Part shown: positions 37,932-46,528 of the stretch, in pieces
How positions within the stretch are numbered: the first letter of the stretch is position 1
How the letters are laid out: each line of letters begins with the position of its first letter
Source: Paenibacillus marchantiophytorum
GTDB taxonomy: Bacteria; Bacillota; Bacilli; Paenibacillales; NBRC-103111
DNA: 64,000 bases
Assembly (NCBI RefSeq): GCF_014640555.1
Contig: NZ_BMHE01000028.1
Span: 29,505 to 93,504 of the forward strand
Direction: 5' to 3'
The notes under the pieces: model-generated
The model's database searches: none
What the model saw: only the letters and a program-made list of their open reading frames with translations
What the model was told of the DNA's origin: nothing
Program-made: the position numbers and the translations under genes

Positions 37932-39068
37932 ATGCACAAGTGGTATCAAATATTTCATAAAAACACCGGTCTTAGTCCGTATGTGTGGGTTGTCTTTTAC
38001 ATTCTTCCTTTTTATTTCATATTTCGTTCTTCTGACACTTACCAAATTGTATTAGGCACAATCATGATTATTGTATTCTTTAGTTGCTACGTGCTTTCCT
38101 TCGTGTCTAAAGGATGGATCGTGTACTTTTGGACTAGTGTACAAATTGCAATTTCGATTACCATGGCCTTAGTATTCAGCTATGTGTACTTCTCACTGTT
38201 TTTAGCATTTTTTATTGGCACGATGAAAAGTCGGGCAGGGTTTATCACGTTGTACTGCATACATTTAGTAAGCACGATTGCAACGATTAACTATGGATTG
38301 GTATCACAAAATCCTGTTTTTTTTACACAATTGCCTTTTATCATTATTAGTGTAATTGGTGTTATTCTCATTCCAGTCACCACGTTCAACCGAAATAGGA
38401 GTGAAAAACTCCAGGGACAGTTGGAGGATGCAAATAAGCGGATTTCCGAGTTGGTAAAGCTAGAGGAGCGTCAAAGAATCGCCCGCGACTTACACGATAC
38501 ACTTGGTCAGAAACTCTCATTAATTGGTTTGAAGAGTGATTTGGCTGGGAAATTAATTAGCAAAAATCCGGCGCAAGCACAAATCGAAATTAATGATGTT
38601 CGTCAGACAGCTAGAATTGCGTTAAAGGAAGTTCGGGAAATAGTAACGCAAATGCGCGGTACGAGACTAGTGGAAGAGATGTTTCGAATCAAACAAATTT
38701 TGAAGGCTGCAGAGATCGACCTCATTTTGGAGGGAGATCCGAAGTTAACCAACACTTCCCTGATCAATGAAAATGTGTTGAGCATGTGTTTGAAGGAATC
38801 GATTACGAATATTATCAAACATAGCAGTGCTACTACGTGTTCGATTTCCATTGAGCCATCACCAAGCGATCTCGTTATCAAGGTTTGGGACAATGGGATC
38901 GGTATGACGAAAGAATGTCTTGTGTTACTTGGGAATGGATTGAGGGGCATGAAAGAGCGGCTTGAGTTTGTAAATGGTTGTATGGAAATTGTCTCAGACA
39001 ATGGAACTTTGATTGTTTTTAAAGTGCCGAATGCCTTCATACCAATGGAAAGGGAGGTAAGAATATGA
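37932..39068 (+). CDS. desK: Thermosensor histidine kinase DesK
   Basis: A membrane kinase that senses bilayer thickness or fluidity. About five hydrophobic segments (residues 15-150) are followed by a two-helix linker and a HisKA_3 domain with RQRIARDLHDTLGQKLS. The phosphorylated His falls at residue 188, the same number as in B. subtilis DesK. The ATPase domain has DNGIGM and GLRGMKERL. It has 378 residues. The stop overlaps the desR start (ATGA), so the pair is coupled. Confidence 0.93.
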   Translation: MHKWYQIFHKNTGLSPYVWVVFYILPFYFIFRSSDTYQIVLGTIMIIVFFSCYVLSFVSKGWIVYFWTSVQIAISITMALVFSYVYFSLFLAFFIGTMKSRAGFITLYCIHLVSTIATINYGLVSQNPVFFTQLPFIIISVIGVILIPVTTFNRNRSEKLQGQLEDANKRISELVKLEERQRIARDLHDTLGQKLSLIGLKSDLAGKLISKNPAQAQIEINDVRQTARIALKEVREIVTQMRGTRLVEEMFRIKQILKAAEIDLILEGDPKLTNTSLINENVLSMCLKESITNIIKHSSATTCSISIEPSPSDLVIKVWDNGIGMTKECLVLLGNGLRGMKERLEFVNGCMEIVSDNGTLIVFKVPNAFIPMEREVRI

Positions 39069-39664
39069 TTCGAATTGTGATTGCTGAGGACCAACGGATG
39101 CTGCTGGGCGCACTTGCTTCCTTACTTGATTTGGAAGAGGATATGCAGGTCGTTGGTAAAGCAAGCAATGGCGAGGATGCTGTGAAACTGGTTAAATTGC
39201 ATAAGCCAGATATTTGTGTCATGGACATCGAGATGCCAATAATGAACGGTTTAGATGCGGCTGAGGAACTAAAGGGATTGGGTTGTAAAGTCATTATATT
39301 GACCACGTTTGCCCGTTACGGGTATTTTGAAAGAGCCGTGAAGGCAGGTGCCAACGGTTATTTGTTGAAAGATAGCCCAAGTGAGGAACTGGCTACCTCG
39401 ATCCGGAGTGTAATGGCTGGTAGGCGAATCTATGCCTCAGAGCTGGTAGATGAGACTTATAATGAAGAAAATCCTTTGACCGAGAGGGAAAAGGAAGTGC
39501 TAAACCTGATCGCCGACGGTAAAAATACCAAGGAAATCGCTGATCACATGTATATAACAAGAGGTACCGTTCGCAACTACATTTCTGTTATTCTCGATAA
39601 GCTCAATGTCAGTAACCGAATTGAGGCTATTATGCGTTTCAAAGAGAAGGGATGGTTCAAATGA
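39065..39664 (+). CDS. desR: Response regulator DesR (NarL/LuxR type)
   Basis: A cytosolic response regulator of 199 residues. The receiver has Asp54 in CVMDIEMP and the switch Thr in ILTTF. The C-terminal LuxR helix-turn-helix begins NPLTEREKEVLNLIADGKNT. When phosphorylated by DesK it should activate des through the upstream palindrome. Confidence 0.93.
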   Translation: MIRIVIAEDQRMLLGALASLLDLEEDMQVVGKASNGEDAVKLVKLHKPDICVMDIEMPIMNGLDAAEELKGLGCKVIILTTFARYGYFERAVKAGANGYLLKDSPSEELATSIRSVMAGRRIYASELVDETYNEENPLTEREKEVLNLIADGKNTKEIADHMYITRGTVRNYISVILDKLNVSNRIEAIMRFKEKGWFK

Positions 39665-39994
39665 CAGGCCAAAAAAAGATAAACGGGTACCCATAGATTG
39701 GACACTTTGAAAAAAGGTGTTCAGGTTTGTGGGTATCTTTTTGTATACTATTTGGGTTCAAGCTGAAAGTGGGAGGCCCATCGTTTGACGGTCGTTTGCT
39801 TACTAATTCGAGGTCGTCAAACCGCACCCTGCGCCGCTGACAAAGGAAGTGCCGATTCGTTAAACAAAGTTTAATTACGAGCGTTTCCGCATTTTCCGTC
39901 CTCCAGATAACAAAACCGCTACATCCCGAGACTAGGGACAAGAAACAATGTGGTATAATATAGTTAAACGCATTTATAAAGGGGTCACATTTCT
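39665..39994. other. Intergenic region downstream of desR
   Basis: A complex hairpin region (GGTACCCATA..., inner GGACAC / GTGTTC, outer GTGGGTATC followed by TTTTT) at about 39680-39748 probably ends desR transcription. An inverted GTTTGACG / CGTCAAAC pair is at about 39783-39822. An extended -10 (TGGTATAAT, 39951-39959) could drive the next gene. No gene is supported on either strand. Confidence 0.5.
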
Positions 39995-41533
39995 ATGACA
40001 ACCGATCAAATCTCGCAATTCGAAAAGAAAATCATCATCCGCAACATTGAACGCGGAGATTTCGATAAAATCATCGCGCTGCAAAATATTTGTTTTCCGA
40101 ACATGGGTCCCTGGAAGCTGGATCAATTAGAAAGTCACATCCGCACGTTTCCCGATGGTCAAATGTGCGTCGAGCTCGACGGTGATATTATCGGCTCCTG
40201 TTCTAGCCTGATCGTGAACTTCGACGATTATTTGGAGCAGCATACGTATTCCGAAATCACGGACAAGGGCTATATTCGCAACCATAACCCTCGGGGCGGG
40301 AACCTCTATGGGATGGAAGTCATGGTGCATCCGAATTTCCGTCGCATGAAGATTGGCAGAAGGTTATACGAGGCAAGGAAACGGCTGGCGGAGCAGCGTA
40401 ACCTCAAGAGTATTATCGTAGGGGGACGCATCCCGGGGTATCACAACTTTTCCGATAAGTTGTCGCCAAGATCTTACGCGGAGGAAGTGTTGCAGCAGAA
40501 CATCTACGATCCGGTGCTGACCTTTCAGATGATGAACGGATTTACGCTGAAGAGGATCATTACCAATTATTTGTCCGATGACGCCGATTCTGAGAATTTC
40601 GCGGCCCTGTTAGAATGGAATAATATCGAATACAGGCCGAGCATCAACAAGACGCTTTATAAAATGTCTTTCCCCGTCCGCATTTGCGTGGTCCAGTATA
40701 TGATGAAGAAGATCGATTCTTTCGAGGAATTCGCCACCCAGTGCGAGCATTACGTGGACGTGGCATCGGATTACAAATCCGATTTCGCTGTTTTCCCGGA
40801 GAACTTCACTATGCAGCTGCTTTCCTTCTTGGATGAACGGTCTCCGAGCTTGGCCGTCCGGAAGCTCACGACATATACCACCAACTATGTGGAGTTATTC
40901 TCCGAACTCGCGGTCAAATACAACGTAAATATCGTAGGCGGCTCCCACTTCGTCGAGAACAATAACCGGATCTACAACGTGGCTCACTTGTTCCGCCGGG
41001 ACGGTACAATTGAGCAGCAATACAAGCTGCATATTTCTCCGAACGAGAGGAAGTGGTGGGGCATCAATGGGGGTAGCTCACTCGGGGTGTTCGACACGGA
41101 TTGCGGTAAAATATCGATTCAACTCAGCAGCGATATCGAGTATCCGGAGTTGTCGCGTATCGTCGCGGAGGAGGGAGCGCAAATTATATTCGTTCCTTTC
41201 TGCGCGGAAGATAGGCAGACGTTCTTGAGGGTGAAGTACTGCGCACAGGCCAGGGCGATCGAGAACCAAGTGTTCATTGTGACCGCGGGAACGGTAGGAA
41301 ATCTAACCCATGTGGACAACGTAGACGTTCAGTACGCCCAGTCCGGTATCTATACGCCGGCCGATTTCTCCTTCTCTCGCGATGGCATCGCGGGGGAGTG
41401 CAGCGAGAATACGGAGACGGTCATCATGGCCGAGGTAGACATGGAAACGCTGGAAAGGTACCGTAAGTCCAACGATGCATTGTCGTTCAAGGATCGCCGG
41501 ACGGACATTTATTCCTTACAAATCCGTACTTAA
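39995..41533 (+). CDS. GNAT acetyltransferase - nitrilase fusion with altered active site (YhcX-like)
   Basis: A 512-residue fusion. Residues about 12-215 form a GNAT N-acetyltransferase domain (VHPNFRRMKIGRRLYEARKR is the acetyl-CoA loop). Residues about 225-505 form a carbon-nitrogen hydrolase domain. Of the nitrilase triad, Glu (FPENF) and Lys (YKLHISP) are present, but the nucleophile Cys is replaced: the usual CYDIEFPE reads SSDIEYPE, with Ser at residue 378. The hydrolase half may thus be inactive or changed. A nitrilase paralog with normal Cys follows 18 bases later, so the two may act as a pair. AAAGGGGTC precedes the ATG. Confidence 0.85.
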   Translation: MTTDQISQFEKKIIIRNIERGDFDKIIALQNICFPNMGPWKLDQLESHIRTFPDGQMCVELDGDIIGSCSSLIVNFDDYLEQHTYSEITDKGYIRNHNPRGGNLYGMEVMVHPNFRRMKIGRRLYEARKRLAEQRNLKSIIVGGRIPGYHNFSDKLSPRSYAEEVLQQNIYDPVLTFQMMNGFTLKRIITNYLSDDADSENFAALLEWNNIEYRPSINKTLYKMSFPVRICVVQYMMKKIDSFEEFATQCEHYVDVASDYKSDFAVFPENFTMQLLSFLDERSPSLAVRKLTTYTTNYVELFSELAVKYNVNIVGGSHFVENNNRIYNVAHLFRRDGTIEQQYKLHISPNERKWWGINGGSSLGVFDTDCGKISIQLSSDIEYPELSRIVAEEGAQIIFVPFCAEDRQTFLRVKYCAQARAIENQVFIVTAGTVGNLTHVDNVDVQYAQSGIYTPADFSFSRDGIAGECSENTETVIMAEVDMETLERYRKSNDALSFKDRRTDIYSLQIRT

Positions 41534-41551
41534 AATATACCAGAGGTGCAT

Positions 41552-42433
41552 ATGAAGAAGCTAAAGATAGCAACAACGCAATACGGTCTCACCGATATCC
41601 GTACCGAAGAAGAGTTCTGGACGGGAATCGATACGAAGGTTCGGGATGCTGCCGAGCAGGGCGCCTCCATGATCGTGTTCCCGGAATACATGACGGCTCA
41701 CTTGCTAAGCTTAGAGCCGTCGATGCTGCACGATGAAGCGTGCTATTTTCTGGACGGGTTGACGGTTAAATATATCGAATTCTTCGGAGAGCTAAGCCGA
41801 GAATGCGATATTGCCATACAGGCGGGGACGCATATTTGCTTAAAGGAAAAGGGTGAGTACTCGAACAAGGCATTCCTTTTCTTTCCAGACGGACGGGTGG
41901 AGACGCAGTGCAAGATGCATCTTACGCCGGAGGAGCAGATTCGCTGGCCTCTGGTCGCGGGCGACGAGCTTAACGTATTCGACACGGAGTGGGGCAGGAT
42001 GGCGATTTTGACCTGTTACGACATCGAGTTTCCGGAGCTGGCGAGGGCAGCCGCGCTTCGCGGCGCGGAACTGCTTCTATGCCCTTCCTATACCGATAGT
42101 TCCTTCGGGTACCATCGCGTGCGGCATTGCGCCCAAGCGAGGGCGATCGAGAATCAACTGTTCGTCGTATTAAGCGGTCTCGTTGGAGCCTTGTCCGAGG
42201 ATCGTCCGCAGGTGGACATTGGTTTTTGCCAAGCGGGCGTATTCACCCCATGCGATCTACCGTTCGCCGCGGATGGCATCTTGCAGGTCGGAGAAACGAA
42301 CGAAAACAGGACGGTCCTGGCCGAACTTGACTTCCACAGGCTCCGAGAGAATCGCGAACGCGGCGCGGTAGCGCCCTTCTACGACCGCCGCCCCGATCTA
42401 TACGAACACGAACACAAGAAGACGCTACTGTAA
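41552..42433 (+). CDS. Carbon-nitrogen hydrolase (nitrilase superfamily)
   Basis: A cytosolic amidase/nitrilase-type enzyme of 293 residues with the full triad: Glu in VFPEYM, Lys in CKMHLTPEEQ and Cys155 in LTCYDIEFPELAR. The best match in style is the C-terminal half of the preceding fusion protein (shared CAQARAIENQ, IYTP/VFTP-type endings and D-RR-D-Y tail), so it looks like a tandem duplicate. AGAGGTG before ATG 41552 sets the start; GTG at 41546 is too close to it. The substrate is unknown. Confidence 0.88.
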   Translation: MKKLKIATTQYGLTDIRTEEEFWTGIDTKVRDAAEQGASMIVFPEYMTAHLLSLEPSMLHDEACYFLDGLTVKYIEFFGELSRECDIAIQAGTHICLKEKGEYSNKAFLFFPDGRVETQCKMHLTPEEQIRWPLVAGDELNVFDTEWGRMAILTCYDIEFPELARAAALRGAELLLCPSYTDSSFGYHRVRHCAQARAIENQLFVVLSGLVGALSEDRPQVDIGFCQAGVFTPCDLPFAADGILQVGETNENRTVLAELDFHRLRENRERGAVAPFYDRRPDLYEHEHKKTLL

Positions 42434-42918
42434 ACCGATAAGCCGTTTGGCCCCTTGCGAAGGAGGGGCCAAACGGCTTTTGTAGTACCAGAAAGGGAAA
42501 AATTCCCGAATCGAAAAGAAATCTTAAGGTAAAAGGAAAATTTTGGGTTCTATCTGTCAGGAGATTACTTTATCGTTGTAAAACGGCCTTCACAAATCAC
42601 ATTTACTGTTGAAGATAGTAATGTGCATTATATGGGGTGCAATTTGAATTACTATAGGACTAGATTCAACTAGGAGAATCCTACAGATTCGCCCGCATAT
42701 CAGCAGCCATCGCAGAGATTCCTCTACGATGGCTGCTTTTTCTGTTATTGCCTCGGCCACAAGCAATTTTTTGGCGCTCGATGCCCTTATAGCACCACAA
42801 CGATTCGTCCAATATGTCATCAAAATACAAATTCAGGTCACGTAAGAGGTGTGTGGAGCTTTGTGCGGCGATCTATAATAAAGACAAATCATACGAGGAA
42901 GGAGCGTGACCAATCGCG
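42434..42918. other. Intergenic region: terminator and recombinase scrap
   Basis: A strong terminator AAGCCGTTTGGCCCC / GGGGCCAAACGGCTTTT is at 42440-42483. On the minus strand at about 42690-42780 the sequence reads KLLVAEAITEKAAIVEESLR, matching the coiled-coil segment of the serine recombinase remnants at 18.9 and 25.0 kb. The rest shows no gene. Confidence 0.6.
42690..42780 (-). pseudogene. Serine recombinase fragment (copy 3)
   Basis: A short piece encoding EAITEKAAIVEESLRWLL, homologous to EKAAITEESLQQLL in copy 1. Nothing else of the gene is visible nearby. Confidence 0.5.
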
Positions 42919-43836
42919 ATGTTGCATTCGTGGAAGTTTTTTCGAAAATATAAGGTGCTATTGCTAATGATGATGCCGGGATTTCTCTACTTGCTGCTGA
43001 ATAATTATTTGCCCATGTTCGGCATTGTAATAGCTTTTAAAAATATCAACTATGTAAAAGGCATATGGGGCAGCGACTGGGTGGGCTTCAAAAACTTCGA
43101 ATTTCTATTCCAAACCAGGGACGCTTATATCATTACGAGAAATACGCTTCTTTATAATTTTTCCTTTATCATAATCAATATGGTCTGCGCGGTGATGATC
43201 GCCATACTGCTGAATGAGATCCGCAGCCGGCTGGCAGCCCGATTTTATCAAAGCTTTGTTTTACTGCCTCATCTATTCTCAGCTATCATCATCAGCTATC
43301 TTGCCTTCGCTTTCCTCAGTGCGGACTACGGGTATTTGAATCATAAGGTGCTTCCCTTTTTCGGTCTGCATCCACTGAACTGGTACAATGAGCCAAAGGT
43401 TTGGCCATATATTCTTGTGATCGTCAATTCCTGGAAAAGCGCTGGATATTTAAGCATCATCTATCTGGCTGCGATTGTGGGTCTCGAAAAAGAATATTAT
43501 GAAGCAGCCGTTATTGACGGGGCGAATAAATGGCATCAGTTTACGAGGATTACTATTCCTCTGATTGCTCCGGTAATCATCATTATGACGCTCTTGCAGG
43601 TCGGCCGAATTTTTAATTCGGATTTTGGATTGTTCTACCAGGTTACAATGAATTCTGGATCCATTCTGGAGACTACCAACGTAATCGATACCTATGTATA
43701 TCGCGCTCTTATGAATATGGGGGACATCGGGATGTCGTCTGCGGCAGGCTTGTTCCAATCTGTAGTCGGATTCGTACTGATTTTTACCGTTAACTTCATT
43801 GTTCGCAAAATCAGTAAAGAAAATGCTTTGTTTTGA
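42919..43836 (+). CDS. Carbohydrate ABC transporter permease (LplB-like)
   Basis: An integral-membrane subunit of an oligosaccharide importer of the CUT1 type, 305 residues, six hydrophobic segments. The ATPase-contact loop EYYEAAVIDGANKWHQFTRI is intact. It forms the channel with the next gene product. GAAGGAGCG precedes the ATG. The operon continues with a second permease, a binding lipoprotein and a two-component system; no ATPase is encoded, so a shared MsmX-type ATPase is expected. Confidence 0.93.
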   Translation: MLHSWKFFRKYKVLLLMMMPGFLYLLLNNYLPMFGIVIAFKNINYVKGIWGSDWVGFKNFEFLFQTRDAYIITRNTLLYNFSFIIINMVCAVMIAILLNEIRSRLAARFYQSFVLLPHLFSAIIISYLAFAFLSADYGYLNHKVLPFFGLHPLNWYNEPKVWPYILVIVNSWKSAGYLSIIYLAAIVGLEKEYYEAAVIDGANKWHQFTRITIPLIAPVIIIMTLLQVGRIFNSDFGLFYQVTMNSGSILETTNVIDTYVYRALMNMGDIGMSSAAGLFQSVVGFVLIFTVNFIVRKISKENALF

Positions 43837-43851
43837 TAGGAGAGAAACTTA

Positions 43852-44784
43852 ATGCAAAATTCATATGCGGTTTCGAAAGGCAGTAGGAGAAGCATCCCGA
43901 AAAAACGCAAAATTCCCTGGTATCAGGTGTGCCTCAACCTATTGTTCGTTATAGTCGTTATTCTGATTATGTTGCCGTTGGTTCTAGTTCTATCGGTATC
44001 GTTCTCCGATGAAAAATCAATTTTCGTTAATGGATATGCCTTTATTCCTGAAAAATTAAGCTTGATGGCTTATTCCTACATGTGGCAGGATAGATTTTCA
44101 ATTCTCCATGCTTATGGTGTTACCATAATGGCTACGGTAATCGGATCCGCAATAGGGTTGTTGATGACGGCTATGTACGCGTATCCGATTTCCCGGCGTG
44201 ATTTTCCACTGCGGAATGTATTTTCATTCTATGTCTTTATCACAATTCTCTTCGGCGGCGGGCTTGTCCCCTGGTACCTTGTCTATACGAATTTACTTAA
44301 TGTCAAAGACAGTATACTTGCGCTGATTTTACCGGGGTTATTGATGAATGGCTTCAATATTCTGGTGATGCGGACCTTCTTCCAGGGCATTCCATCCTCA
44401 CTGATGGAATCGGCTACTATCGACGGTGCAGGAGAATTCCGAGTCTGGTGGCAGATCGTCATGCCACTCTCGCTTCCCGTTCTGGCCACCATCGGGTTAT
44501 TCAATACACTGGCCTATTGGAACGACTGGTTTAACTCCATGATCTTTATTTCGGATGCCAAATGGTTCAGCCTTCAATATGTCATGCAAAAAACGTTAAT
44601 GGATATTCAGTTTTTATCGCAGCAATCGGGTACTGGCAATGCTTCCGCCCTCCTGGCCACGACGCCGACGGAGACGATGAGAATGGCCATGGCGATTATC
44701 GGTGTCGGACCTATTGTGCTGGCGTATCCGTTCTTTCAACGTTATTTAGTGAAAGGATTGACTATCGGTGCTGTGAAAGGCTGA
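43852..44784 (+). CDS. Carbohydrate ABC transporter permease (LplC/YtcP-like)
   Basis: The second channel subunit, 310 residues, six hydrophobic segments. The EAA-type loop is SLMESATIDGAGEFRVWWQI, and the C-terminus LVKGLTIGAVKG is typical of the YtcP/LplC group. AGGAGAG precedes the ATG, 15 bases after the first permease gene. Confidence 0.93.
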   Translation: MQNSYAVSKGSRRSIPKKRKIPWYQVCLNLLFVIVVILIMLPLVLVLSVSFSDEKSIFVNGYAFIPEKLSLMAYSYMWQDRFSILHAYGVTIMATVIGSAIGLLMTAMYAYPISRRDFPLRNVFSFYVFITILFGGGLVPWYLVYTNLLNVKDSILALILPGLLMNGFNILVMRTFFQGIPSSLMESATIDGAGEFRVWWQIVMPLSLPVLATIGLFNTLAYWNDWFNSMIFISDAKWFSLQYVMQKTLMDIQFLSQQSGTGNASALLATTPTETMRMAMAIIGVGPIVLAYPFFQRYLVKGLTIGAVKG

Positions 44785-44805
44785 AAAGTCAACGATAAGG
44801 GGGTG

Positions 44806-44841
44806 ATTCCGAAAGGTCAGGCGCTTGCGAATATTCGGAAT
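44806..44841 (+). other. Hairpin between permease and binding-protein genes
   Basis: ATTCCGAA / TTCGGAAT around a 20-base loop. It could protect the downstream mRNA or reduce readthrough, giving more binding protein than permease (inference). Confidence 0.45.
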
Positions 44842-44888
44842 TTCAAGCTGGTTTTTAACAATACTGAACGAAAGTTGGAGGTCGGGCA

Positions 44889-46418
44889 ATGAAAAAACAA
44901 ATCGGAGTTCTATTTAGTGCGGTTATGGTGTTAACAGTTATTTTATCTGGATGCTCGGGTAAAGGAACCGACTCTGCGGGTTCCTCCGCAAGCGCCTCCC
45001 CTTCGGTAAGTCCAAAAGGAAGCAAGCTGGATCCTTATAAGCTGGTTATGGTATATCCAAACACTACGGCTAAGGACTTGAAGCTGGTACAGGATGAATT
45101 AAACAAATATTTAACAGAGAAAATTAATGCTACGATTGAACTAAAGCCGATCGATTGGGGCGCGTGGAATGATAAAGCGAATCTGATGTTTACGTCCAAC
45201 GAAAAATTCGATATCATGTTTGCAGCTTCATACTTGAGCTATAACGCTAATGTCACGAAGGGCCAATTCATACAGGTCGACGACCTGCTGAATAAATATG
45301 GTCAAGGAGCCAAAGATACGCTTGGACCCGATTGGATTAAGGGAAGTCAAATTAACGGTCACAGCTATGGGGTACCAACCCTGAAGGAATTCGCGGGTGG
45401 CGCGGGCTTACTTTTCCGGAAAGATCTAGTGGCGAAATATAATATTGATTTAAATGCGATCAAGACATTTAACGATCTTACTCCTATCTTTCAAACGATC
45501 AAAGATAAGGAGCCGGGTGTGACACCGCTGGTTCAATCAGGCACCTTGAACTTCACTGGCTTGATAACGGGGTACTCGCTAGATGCACTTGGTGACGGCT
45601 ATGGAGTTCTTGATTCAGATAGCGGCAACATGAAGGTTGTTAACTCACTTGAAACTAAGAAATATACGGACATCGTCTATCAGATGCGGAGTTGGAATCA
45701 GGCTGGATTTATTAACCAGGATGCGCCTACTCTAAAGGATGATCAACTGTACAATTTAATGAAAGCGGGTAAAGGCTTCGCATTTGCCGTACCGACCAAG
45801 CCAGGTAAAGACGCGGAAATGAGCACACAGCTCGGGGTGGAACTAGTGCAAAAAGATTTCATCAAGCCGCAAACAACCACGAGCGAAGCAACGGGAGCGA
45901 TGCTGGCGATTTCTCGCACCTCTGCGAATCCGGAACGAGCCATGATGTTGATCAACCTGCTGTATACGGACCCGTATTTGATTAATCTGCTGGATTTTGG
46001 GATCGAAGGCAAGCATTATGTCAAGAATTCAAATAATATTCTGAATTTCCCTGATGGCATCACCGCTCAAACCAGCGGATACAATCCCGGCATGGCCTGG
46101 ATGTTCGGCAATCAAATGAATACATACTTGTGGAGCAATGAGGACCCGAACAAGTGGGAGAAATTTAAGAAGTTTAACCTCAGCTCTTCTAAATCACCTG
46201 CCCTCGGCTTCGCATGGGACCCAACTAACGTTAAGAATGAAGTGGCAGCAAGCGGAAATGTCAGGACAGAATACAACGCAGCCATCAATACGGGAACGAT
46301 TGATCCCGTGAAATCACTTCCGATTTATATTCAGAAGCTGAAAGAGGCTGGACTGGATAAGATTATTGCTGAGAAACAAAAACAATTGGATGCATGGGTT
46401 CTTACTCAAAAAAAATAA
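44889..46418 (+). CDS. Extracellular solute-binding lipoprotein (LipO-like)
   Basis: A membrane-anchored sugar-binding protein of 509 residues. The lipobox LSGC is at about residues 19-22 after a short signal peptide, followed by a Ser-rich spacer. The rest fits the large CUT1 binding proteins that pair with LplB/LplC permeases. TTGGAGGTC precedes the ATG. The sugar is unknown. Confidence 0.92.
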   Translation: MKKQIGVLFSAVMVLTVILSGCSGKGTDSAGSSASASPSVSPKGSKLDPYKLVMVYPNTTAKDLKLVQDELNKYLTEKINATIELKPIDWGAWNDKANLMFTSNEKFDIMFAASYLSYNANVTKGQFIQVDDLLNKYGQGAKDTLGPDWIKGSQINGHSYGVPTLKEFAGGAGLLFRKDLVAKYNIDLNAIKTFNDLTPIFQTIKDKEPGVTPLVQSGTLNFTGLITGYSLDALGDGYGVLDSDSGNMKVVNSLETKKYTDIVYQMRSWNQAGFINQDAPTLKDDQLYNLMKAGKGFAFAVPTKPGKDAEMSTQLGVELVQKDFIKPQTTTSEATGAMLAISRTSANPERAMMLINLLYTDPYLINLLDFGIEGKHYVKNSNNILNFPDGITAQTSGYNPGMAWMFGNQMNTYLWSNEDPNKWEKFKKFNLSSSKSPALGFAWDPTNVKNEVAASGNVRTEYNAAINTGTIDPVKSLPIYIQKLKEAGLDKIIAEKQKQLDAWVLTQKK

Positions 46419-46528
46419 ACGAAGCACCATGGAGTAAAGCGTGAATCATACAGGTTCTCGCTTTTCCCCATTTATATTATAATAACTCTGGATCGATATA
46501 TCAGCTATCGAAAGGAGTGGATGTCAGT

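Noticed and set aside
39657..39941. 94-codon minus-strand frame after desR, considered as transposase remnant
   Set aside because: No DDE or other transposase motif; the sequence is mostly hairpin and intergenic. Inverted repeats here do not form clear element ends.
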